Positions 7,119 to 13,207 of a stretch of 33,830 nucleotides of DNA are shown one piece after another. Every line of letters starts with the position of its first letter. Position 1 is the stretch's first letter. A program made the position numbers and the translations under genes. Source of the DNA: a virus; IMG/VR virus record IMGVR_UViG_3300033144_005194, positions 1-33,830 of that record; one strand, 5' to 3'. The notes under the pieces are model-generated. The model had not been told where the DNA came from, did no database searches, and saw nothing but the letters and a program-made list of their open reading frames with translations.

Positions 7119-8025
7119 AATTGAAGATGCTGGACCAATGGCGATGCCAGCGACTATCGTTTTATGGGGACCGTCATCATGTGGAAAGACTACGGGGTCT
7201 CTAAAGGTAGCATTAGGCTTGGCTGGCGGAAAAAAAGTTGGTCTGATAGATACAGATATGGGTCGTTCTAGTTATTACATTGACCCAAATGAATACGGAA
7301 AATATAGGCGGCTGGTGTTAGACCCTCCATTTTCCCCTGATAGGGTTACTCTAGCATACCGGGCGCTATTAAATGATGGATGTCATGTAATCATCGTTGA
7401 TAACGCTACCGATTCATGGGAAGGAGTGGGTGGCGTTTTGGATATGGCAGAAGAGTCCAATAGCAAGGGGCTTAAAAAGTGGCAGTTTCCAAAACTGTTA
7501 TTCAGGAAGATGGTGAATCAATTTATCCGGTCTCCGGCTCATACCATCGTCACCTTGCAATCAAAAACCAGCTTAGAGCAAAAAGGGGGGAAGATTGTTG
7601 ATGGTGGAATTGTGCCAATATTCCCGCAAGAGATAATTTTTAAATCGACCGTTGCTGTTCTGCTTGGGCTTGATCATCGACCAATGTTCCGTCCTGGCCA
7701 TGATGGAAAGCATTGCCCTAGTGATATGCCAGCGGTTAAGGCCCCTAGCCAGATTATGGAGGTGATAGCCAAGGAAAATCAACTAAATGAGGCAGTCGGG
7801 GAGGCTATTAGGAAGTTCTCTAGTGGTGAGTCTAGAGATTATGAGAAAGAAGCTGCCGAGGCTGCTAATGGTGGACTTGCGTCTCTAACTGGTTGGTGGA
7901 AAACCTTACCTCATCATATCCAAAATGATATGAAAGGTGGATTTTTCATGGAAGACTGTAAAGCTAAGGCCGCTAAGGTAGATGATCCGCCGGAAAAGGA
8001 GAAAGGTGATGGGCAAGAAGGATGA
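7111..8025 (+). CDS. Sak4-like RecA-fold ATPase (AAA_24), phage recombination
   Basis: 304 residues. The TTG start at 7111 has GGGAG 7 nt upstream, while the ATG at 7138 has none. Walker A is GPSSCGKTT (20-28) and Walker B CHVIIVDNATD (91-101). SLEQK and the hydrophobic core between them fit the AAA_24/phage nucleotide-binding family, which includes the Sak4 single-strand-annealing proteins. Residues about 241-290 form a separate C-terminal module (RDYEKEAAEAANGG...WWKTLP) that recurs in the next gene. It overlaps the RecE-like nuclease gene by 8 nt, supporting a shared role in phage recombination. Whether it anneals DNA or acts with a host protein cannot be read from sequence. Confidence 0.8.
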   Translation: MFKIEDAGPMAMPATIVLWGPSSCGKTTGSLKVALGLAGGKKVGLIDTDMGRSSYYIDPNEYGKYRRLVLDPPFSPDRVTLAYRALLNDGCHVIIVDNATDSWEGVGGVLDMAEESNSKGLKKWQFPKLLFRKMVNQFIRSPAHTIVTLQSKTSLEQKGGKIVDGGIVPIFPQEIIFKSTVAVLLGLDHRPMFRPGHDGKHCPSDMPAVKAPSQIMEVIAKENQLNEAVGEAIRKFSSGESRDYEKEAAEAANGGLASLTGWWKTLPHHIQNDMKGGFFMEDCKAKAAKVDDPPEKEKGDGQEG

Positions 8026-8428
8026 TGGTTGGATTAAGATAACCGAATCAACTAAAATTCCATCAGGTATATGGTTCCAAGTTTCTGGCAGACTTGGTTG
8101 TGGATATTTCGATGATAAAAACGGTCAAGGAGTTGGGATGTATACTAGCAGCCTTATGTTCGGCACAGGATGGCAAATAGCTGGGACAGGGGGACTTACA
8201 GAGCTCGACCAAGTAACCCACTACAAACCACTAGGCCCGGACCCGGATGATAGAGATTATGAGAAAGAGTCTCTAGAAGCTGCCTGGAAGGGTATAGATT
8301 GCTTGCTGAAATGGTGGCGAGCGTTGCCATTAAATAAACGGGAAGAGTTGCCAATTAGAGGTAGGTTTATGAGCGAATTGAAGGGTATCGCTTGTGAAAG
8401 AGATACGGACAACGGGCAGGGTGAATAA
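8009..8428 (+). CDS. Hypothetical protein sharing the Sak4 C-terminal module
   Basis: 139 residues. The ATG at 8009 follows AAGGAGAAAGGTG; it overlaps the Sak4 gene by 17 nt. Residues 1-75 are a Gly-rich beta-type region of unknown fold. Residues 81-130 (DRDYEKESLEAAWKG...WWRALP) match residues 241-290 of the Sak4-like protein, and 18 nt (8251-8268) are identical to 7833-7850. The module may bind DNA or a common partner; this is inference. Confidence 0.65.
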   Translation: MGKKDDGWIKITESTKIPSGIWFQVSGRLGCGYFDDKNGQGVGMYTSSLMFGTGWQIAGTGGLTELDQVTHYKPLGPDPDDRDYEKESLEAAWKGIDCLLKWWRALPLNKREELPIRGRFMSELKGIACERDTDNGQGE

Positions 8429-8835
8429 TGGCAATAAACCCAATAACCAACGTGAAAACACTGGCCTTGATACCTAAAGGCTTCAAATATGGCCATGATA
8501 TAATACCGCTAGATGACGGTTCGTGGCGATGGCTTTACTCATGCGAAGCAGATGAGGGAGTGGTACATTTTTGGGTAGAAACGAAGAGAGGTAAAGGTCG
8601 CCCCATGCTTTGCGGGGCGGAGGGCCACTACAGGAAGGATCAAGGGGAAGGAGGGTACATATATAGAGAAAATTGTGACATCCTGGACGGCCCATGCTGG
8701 CATAGTGGATCTAGCCTGATAGCAAAAGAACATTTACTGCCCAAGTTTAAAGCTCATGATTTCATGGGTATTTATGTTGAATTGGTAGACATTTACAAGA
8801 GTTGGATGAGAGGTGAAAGGGATGGTATTAAGTGA
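8428..8835 (+). CDS. Hypothetical protein, 135 aa
   Basis: The ATG overlaps the previous stop (TAATG). The sequence is rich in Trp, Gly and Cys (SWRWLYSCEADEGVVHFWVE, DILDGPCWHSG), suggesting a compact beta fold, with a helical C-terminus (DFMGIYVELVDIYKSWMRGERDG). No family recognised. It overlaps the next gene by 14 nt. Confidence 0.6.
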   Translation: MAINPITNVKTLALIPKGFKYGHDIIPLDDGSWRWLYSCEADEGVVHFWVETKRGKGRPMLCGAEGHYRKDQGEGGYIYRENCDILDGPCWHSGSSLIAKEHLLPKFKAHDFMGIYVELVDIYKSWMRGERDGIK

Positions 8836-9070
8836 AGAGCAGCGACAAGATTTAGCCGATTCTGTTACTGAAATAGAACATCTGGAGGATCAAAGATCGG
8901 AACTAGCGAGGGGCACAAAGGAGATCCTGGAGAGGTTAAAGAAGAGTATGGGGCTAGAAGCGTCTCACGTCAGGATAGTGCTAAGAAGGAGAAAGCAGAA
9001 AGATCATGATGTGGATGAGTTGGATATGATGGTGAAGATTATAGAGGAAGCCTTGACCGGTCAAGGATAG
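8822..9070 (+). CDS. GapR/DUF2312-like DNA-binding protein
   Basis: 82 residues from the ATG at 8822, which has AGAGG 8 nt upstream; a GTG at 8813 is an alternative. The protein is a helical, highly charged chain: a coiled-coil EIEHLEDQRSELARGTKEILERLKK, then HVRIVLRRRKQKDHDVDELDMMVKIIEEALTG. Order and residues resemble GapR/DUF2312 proteins, in which IERLEEEKK...ADIKEVY is followed by LRKVIRLRKQ and a final helix. GapR family members bind AT-rich or overtwisted DNA. It is the last gene of the left operon. Assignment by eye only. Confidence 0.5.
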   Translation: MVLSEEQRQDLADSVTEIEHLEDQRSELARGTKEILERLKKSMGLEASHVRIVLRRRKQKDHDVDELDMMVKIIEEALTGQG

Positions 9071-9114
9071 AGCTGTAGCATGAATTGAGTTCATAGGGGC
9101 TCTCCTCTAAAGGC

Positions 9115-9131
9115 GGTCAATAGTGTTGACC
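9115..9131. repeat. Inverted repeat, 6-bp stem, 5-nt loop
   Basis: GGTCAATAGTGTTGACC, perfectly paired, lies 44 nt after the stop of the last left-arm gene. A second small hairpin, CCCAT-TT-ATGGG (9162-9173), follows. Neither has a T-run, so neither is a good terminator alone. Confidence 0.5.
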
Positions 9132-9186
9132 ATGCGCTGACCATTGCAAACATTGCCTCTGCCCATTTATGGGTAATGCTAGCCCT

Positions 9187-9219
9187 ATCGAACCTCATTT
9201 CTTTGTGGTGAGGTTCGAT
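9187..9219. repeat. 11-bp inverted repeat with ATCGAACCT motif
   Basis: ATCGAACCTCA (9187-9197) pairs perfectly with TGAGGTTCGAT (9209-9219) across an 11-nt loop. The same ATCGAACCT recurs at 9312-9320 as the start of the cloverleaf-like element, so the two can compete for pairing. Confidence 0.6.
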
Positions 9220-9248
9220 TATTACGGCATGTAAGAGAGCGAATCATA

Positions 9249-9300
9249 GGCATCTGGCGGGTTGAGTTTTCTCCCTGCCAGGTGCCTTCCTTATCTGTTT
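9249..9300 (+). terminator. Terminator-like stem-loop at end of left operon
   Basis: GGCATCTGGCGGG (9249-9261) pairs with CCCTGCCAGGTGCC (9273-9286) with one G-T wobble and one bulged T, around an 11-nt loop. It is followed by TTCCTTATCTGTTT, a broken T-rich tract. The stem is strong and GC-rich, the T-tract imperfect, so efficiency is uncertain. On the minus strand no T-tract follows, so it reads as a terminator only for the plus strand. Confidence 0.5.
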
Positions 9301-9311
9301 TGCACAAAACA

Positions 9312-9379
9312 ATCGAACCTGTAAGTAGAGCTTACAAGTTGCCAAAGAGCAACTAGTACGTAAACTGTACAAGTTCGAT
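9312..9379 (+). ncRNA. Cloverleaf-shaped four-way element (tRNA-like, not a canonical tRNA)
   Basis: A 7-bp closing stem ATCGAAC/GTTCGAT (9312-9318 with 9373-9379) encloses three perfect hairpins: GTAAG-5 nt-CTTAC (9321-9335), GTTGC-6 nt-GCAAC (9338-9353) and GTAC-7 nt-GTAC (9356-9370). Each stem is separated by exactly 2 nt (CT, AA, TA, AA). All 21 base pairs are Watson-Crick. Overall shape and stem lengths recall a tRNA, but there is no TTCGAAT T-loop, no D-loop GG and no CCA end. It ends 23 nt before the true tRNA. It could be a small RNA, a degenerate tRNA or a DNA cruciform. The strand is assumed from the neighbouring tRNA; the structure is symmetric in DNA. Confidence 0.55.
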
Positions 9380-9402
9380 CTACCTGATAACAAAGAAAAT
9401 AA

Positions 9403-9478
9403 GGGCTTGTAGCTCAGCGGTCAGAGCAGCGGTCTCATAAACCGCCGGTCATCGGTTCGAATCCGATCAAGCCCACCA
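9403..9478 (+). tRNA. tRNA with CAT anticodon (Met, or Ile2 if lysidine-modified)
   Basis: 76 nt including an encoded CCA. Acceptor stem GGGCTTG/CAAGCCC, D-arm GCTC/GAGC, anticodon stem GCGGT/ACCGC (9429-9433, 9441-9445) with loop CTCATAA and anticodon CAT at 9436-9438, T-arm ATCGG-TTCGAAT-CCGAT. The first acceptor pair is G-C and the anticodon stem lacks three consecutive G-C pairs, so it is not initiator tRNA. Elongator Met and Ile-CAT cannot be told apart by anticodon; the short D-loop (AGCGGTCA) resembles bacterial Ile2. No clear promoter of its own is visible. Confidence 0.93.
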
Positions 9479-9485
9479 TTCATAT

Positions 9486-9827
9486 TTACGCCTTCTCTTT
9501 CCCACTGAAAAACGGTTTTTTTCCAAAGGTGCGCACGGCCCGATAATATAACTTTGCCCTTACCTTCCTTGGTCCCCTTAAATACCAAGCGCTATTATTA
9601 ATCAAAGTCCTCATATTGTCCAACATCCACTCATCAGCCATCTCACGATCAAGCTCAGTAACGCCAATATGGTACATGAAATCATGGATGTTGCAAACTT
9701 CGGTTATGCGTAGGCCATATATGGTATCGGGAACCGGCATACCCCCTTTTGCCCCGCAGCCGTTGCATATTTCCTTTTTCTTTTCTGGGGAGAGAGTCCA
9801 GTAGTCAGGCGGTGCTTTTAATCTCAT
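9486..9827 (-). CDS. Phospholipase A2-like protein
   Basis: 113 residues; last gene of the late operon. CNGCGAKGGMPVPD (21-34) resembles a Gly-rich calcium loop, and CNIHDFMYHIG (45-55) matches the PLA2 active-site helix C-x-x-H-D-x-x-Y with His48-Asp49. A helix ADEWMLDNM follows. A signal peptide is absent and the C-terminus is basic. It starts in an ATGA overlap with the upstream gene. PLA2-like domains in phages may act on host membranes or be part of the virion; the role here is inference. Confidence 0.6.
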   Translation of the reverse strand: MRLKAPPDYWTLSPEKKKEICNGCGAKGGMPVPDTIYGLRITEVCNIHDFMYHIGVTELDREMADEWMLDNMRTLINNSAWYLRGPRKVRAKLYYRAVRTFGKKPFFSGKEKA

Positions 9828-10084
9828 GGTCGTGCCTCCCTAAGAGCTTTTTTAGCAGCTAGCTTGTCCTTGGTTATCTTGGCGACCCTCTCTTGAGATG
9901 TTGCCGACATGGCATCATGCAGATCTTCCGCCCACCTTGGAATCTCATCCAATGCAGACATGGCCGACTTCCATTCTCGCATAGCCTTCCCATCTTGCCA
10001 AGAAGACTCCTCTAAATCTCTTGCCTCTTCCTGGAGTGGAGTGAGAGGGACGTTAACACCATTAACATTTTTTATTCTAGACAT
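9824..10084 (-). CDS. Small tail-fibre-associated protein, 86 aa
   Basis: Begins MSRIKNVNGVNVPLTPLQEEA, the style of small proteins encoded behind tail-fibre genes (tail fibre assembly/chaperone type), followed by Trp-containing helices and a basic C-terminus (KDKLAAKKALREARP). GGGGGA precedes the ATG, which overlaps the fibre gene end by 8 nt. Position supports a fibre assembly helper; no family is certain. Confidence 0.5.
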   Translation of the reverse strand: MSRIKNVNGVNVPLTPLQEEARDLEESSWQDGKAMREWKSAMSALDEIPRWAEDLHDAMSATSQERVAKITKDKLAAKKALREARP

Positions 10085-12410
10085 GTGAAATCCCCCAGAC
10101 CGTTAGCCTGCCCGTTATATTACCCGATGCCATAAGCACCTGGACTATATTAAGATCAATAACCGATAATCTGGTTCCGCCCACTAGTACAGTATGATCC
10201 GTAGTCCCCCCATTTCGGAGACGTGATGTGCCTGATATTTGGGGAAAAGTCACCCCATCAGCAGGTCTATGCAAGAAAAGCATTGCCCCCAGACCTCGTC
10301 CGCCAGTATTACCTACATTGTCCGCTAAGCTGTTAAGTGGGATGAACGACTCACCGCCGGACAGATCAGTCCTATTGACTGACGATACAGCGAAGTTGCT
10401 ATAAGAGTAGTCGGAAGATCCTGAGTCCGCTCCTCCTGAAGGGCCGACCCGCAAATAGGCATCTACCGTATCGGCCCCCGTTATATCGGTAATACCTATA
10501 GCATAGCTATCGTAGGTATCGTCTAGGCCAGAGACTTCAAGCGATGCAACGTCAGAAGCTTCAGAAGTGCCTATAATCACCCATGCGCCACCGCTCGCCG
10601 TAACAACCGCCGTACCATCTGCTTTTGTGTATCCAGTACAGCGCCAGTCACCATCATCATACTCGGTAAACATGGCAACATCACCAGCAGCAGTGATGAT
10701 GTCTACCCCTCCAGGCAAAATCAAATCATTAGCGTCATGGGTAAGGGTGAGAGCGTCGTTAAACTTCAGGATAATCACCATCCCAACACCAATAGAGCTG
10801 ATTTCGTCGATGGTGGTGGTTCCGGTTACATCAAAACTGTGGCCATCAGCTCCAAGAGTCAAAGTGGATGCCGAGGCAATATCTGCACCTTTTGGCCAAA
10901 TGCTTTGAGTTGGAATGTCATTCGTTCTACCTGCACCGGTGACCACCATCACGCCCTGACTTGCGTGAGATCGTGAAACGGTTCCAATTCTCTGAATATC
11001 GTCAATAGATGGCCTGTCAAAGACTAGGATTCCTGGATTTAATTGGTCAATCCAAACCCCATCACCGATAGAAGCAGTTGATGTATCGACAGCATTCTGT
11101 AGAGTGCCAAAAGAGACAATAGACCCATTTGAGTTATTACCGATGGATACAGATGTGACACCGATAGCGGGCATTTTAGTAGGATCGTTTGCATCTGCCA
11201 ATTCAACTAGTGGCCTATTCTGCCCGACGCTGAATCCAGCTAAGTACACGGCTCGTCCAGCAACGATTGCGCTCCCAGATTGATTTCTCACGTCAAGAAG
11301 ATCGGCGTTAGCTCCAAGAGCTGCTTGGTTTGGGTTAGACAAAACCACCCACATGGAAATAGTCTGCGAGTAGTGGAGGGTCATAGCTCCGCCAGGTTTA
11401 ATGCTACCCTCTGCCCCACCAAGGATAATGGTAGAGCCAACCAGCACAGAGCTATCTTGCAAATCAACAGAGAACGACCCCGATAAATTATGTACAATAA
11501 GTATCTGCCCATCGGATACAGCGGGAGCGGCTACACTTGGGGTGGATGTTAAAACATAATCGGCATCCGGCGTAATCTCAAGGTGTGAGTTTGCGGAAGG
11601 TAATTCTTGGCCAGCAGATGTGACAGCGAGGTCGCTGTCCGGAGCGAGGGCTAAAACTTTAGTGGTTGTGCAAGATGGGACTACTAAATTATCGCTATCA
11701 TCAACAGTAACACCCGAATCTTGCAGCAATTTACCAGTGGTTGAATCGAATCTAGCGATTGCATTATCAGTGCTAGACCCTGGCCCGGTTATATCACCGT
11801 CATTATTGATCTTAGTCCAGGTAGACCCTTCGGCAACCACCCAATCATCAACTGCCCAAACTGCAATCCCATCCAGGGAAGTAGTCCCAGCAACAGTAAC
11901 CCGGTAATACTCTCCTTGAGTCCCACTACCATCAGTTAAAGAGGGGGTGTTAGTGCTTGCATTCCAGGTTCCTGCCAGGGTAACAGCACCGCCGCCAGCT
12001 ACAACCACCGCCGTACCATCCGCCTTAGTGTAGTCGGTACACTGGACAGTATTGGCCCCGGTACTTTGGAAGCTAGCCACATCCCCCGCCGCTGTGGTGA
12101 TATTAGCCTCTCCAGGCAAATCAAGCGTGGTACCATTATGAGTCATGGTTAAAACGCCGTCGAACTGGAGAGTGAATTTTCTATTAGCCGCCACCGTCAT
12201 AGAGGCAAAATTGGCGGTTCCTGTGACACTAAAATAATCACCATCAACGCCGATGATTAGCGGGCCAGCGGAAGCGATGTCAACGCCTACACTGCTGCCA
12301 ATGTAGTTGCCATCAGGATCAAGCGGATTGCTAAGAGTTGGGTTTGATTCATCGGCGAGCTGGTTTACAAATATTGGCTTGCCGGTAAGAGGATCTACTT
12401 TGATCGCCAT
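10077..12410 (-). CDS. Tail fibre/receptor-binding protein with internal duplication
   Basis: 777 residues, low-complexity Gly/Ser/Thr/Asp-rich, beta-structured. Two related modules are visible at about residues 45-135 and 505-600: each contains a D-I-A-S-A start, a D-G-x-x-F/S-x-V-T-G-T strand, an LTLTH/LTMTH segment, then TAAGDVA and YTKADGTAVV. The N-terminus (MAIKVDPLTGKPIFVNQLADESNP) would attach to the tail; the C-terminus (about 600-777) would bind the receptor. AAGGTG Shine-Dalgarno before ATG. Typical length for a trimeric phage fibre. Receptor unknown. Confidence 0.7.
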   Translation of the reverse strand: MAIKVDPLTGKPIFVNQLADESNPTLSNPLDPDGNYIGSSVGVDIASAGPLIIGVDGDYFSVTGTANFASMTVAANRKFTLQFDGVLTMTHNGTTLDLPGEANITTAAGDVASFQSTGANTVQCTDYTKADGTAVVVAGGGAVTLAGTWNASTNTPSLTDGSGTQGEYYRVTVAGTTSLDGIAVWAVDDWVVAEGSTWTKINNDGDITGPGSSTDNAIARFDSTTGKLLQDSGVTVDDSDNLVVPSCTTTKVLALAPDSDLAVTSAGQELPSANSHLEITPDADYVLTSTPSVAAPAVSDGQILIVHNLSGSFSVDLQDSSVLVGSTIILGGAEGSIKPGGAMTLHYSQTISMWVVLSNPNQAALGANADLLDVRNQSGSAIVAGRAVYLAGFSVGQNRPLVELADANDPTKMPAIGVTSVSIGNNSNGSIVSFGTLQNAVDTSTASIGDGVWIDQLNPGILVFDRPSIDDIQRIGTVSRSHASQGVMVVTGAGRTNDIPTQSIWPKGADIASASTLTLGADGHSFDVTGTTTIDEISSIGVGMVIILKFNDALTLTHDANDLILPGGVDIITAAGDVAMFTEYDDGDWRCTGYTKADGTAVVTASGGAWVIIGTSEASDVASLEVSGLDDTYDSYAIGITDITGADTVDAYLRVGPSGGADSGSSDYSYSNFAVSSVNRTDLSGGESFIPLNSLADNVGNTGGRGLGAMLFLHRPADGVTFPQISGTSRLRNGGTTDHTVLVGGTRLSVIDLNIVQVLMASGNITGRLTVWGISHV

Positions 12411-12419
12411 TGGTTCACC

Positions 12420-12674
12420 TTAAGAGTATGAGAGAGCTGCCCGGTTATCCCAGATTTGGTTCTCAACTGTGCTACCATTAGCCAATCTGATAGCGGTCAA
12501 ATTGTTACTGCCATCATAGGTGTAGTTCCTGATGAACCAAACGGCAGCACTGGTTGCAGAACCGGGAACGGCTTGGCCATGGTATTCAATATCACCATTA
12601 CCGTTATAGGCAATTTCCGGGATTACTTGATCATTAAAATCTTGAGTCGTTGGGATGCCAGGTTTAATGCTCAT
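12420..12674 (-). CDS. Small tail-associated protein, 84 aa
   Basis: Contains IEYHGQAVPGSATSAAVWFIRNYTYDGSNNLTAIRLANGS and ends IWDNRAALSYS, a beta-rich pattern seen in small proteins encoded between fibre and baseplate genes of phages. AAGGA precedes the ATG. Likely a virion or fibre-linker component, by position; enzymatic motifs absent. Confidence 0.6.
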   Translation of the reverse strand: MSIKPGIPTTQDFNDQVIPEIAYNGNGDIEYHGQAVPGSATSAAVWFIRNYTYDGSNNLTAIRLANGSTVENQIWDNRAALSYS

Positions 12675-12706
12675 CTCTATTCCTTACTTCTTCAGTGAAA
12701 GCCTCA

Positions 12707-13207
12707 TTACCAAGAACGAACATACCGCTCAACCCCGGAATGCTCCAAGTTTAACATAAATTCTTCTGTAGTTCCAGCCCCACGTACGGTATTCCACCGC
12801 CTCTTCCAAAGTATAGCCTGCCCCCTAAAATCGGTAACATCGGGCATAGGCTCGGGAAAGCGCTTCCATTGTATTCTGGCTATAGCCGAAGCAAAGAGAG
12901 GTTGGGTCCCCATGGCCTGAAAATTCATACCGTTCATAGCCTGGAGAACCAACCCGTTTACCTTGGCCATCAGTTGTGGACGATGAGAAAGGTAGCTGTT
13001 CATGATGTCATTAAAGGTAGCTCGCTCCACCTGGTAGGCACTCAAGGCTGGACCTTTGGGATACTGTGCCAAATAGTGGCTCATAGACGACTCTTGCGCC
13101 GCCGTTCCCAACATCATTGCCCTGGCTTCTGGTGAGTCCATGCCGATGTGCTGCAAGGCTGGCTGGAGTAGGTATTTATCAAAGTGTTCTGGTAGGATTC
13201 CGCTCAT
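12707..13207 (-). CDS. Tail-associated transglycosylase/lysozyme-like protein
   Basis: 166 residues. MMLGTAAQESSMSHYLAQYP followed by KGPALSAYQVERATFNDIM follows the lysozyme-like transglycosylase pattern, with Glu39 as the probable catalytic acid. No signal peptide or membrane segment, and it lies between baseplate and fibre genes, so it may be a virion muralytic enzyme rather than the lysis endolysin; either is possible because no holin gene is seen. Start in an ATGA overlap with the upstream gene. Confidence 0.6.
   Translation of the reverse strand: MSGILPEHFDKYLLQPALQHIGMDSPEARAMMLGTAAQESSMSHYLAQYPKGPALSAYQVERATFNDIMNSYLSHRPQLMAKVNGLVLQAMNGMNFQAMGTQPLFASAIARIQWKRFPEPMPDVTDFRGQAILWKRRWNTVRGAGTTEEFMLNLEHSGVERYVRSW

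Noticed and set aside
9298-9328. Promoter for the tRNA (TTGCAC with TAAGTA)
   Set aside because: Only two of six positions fit the -10 consensus.
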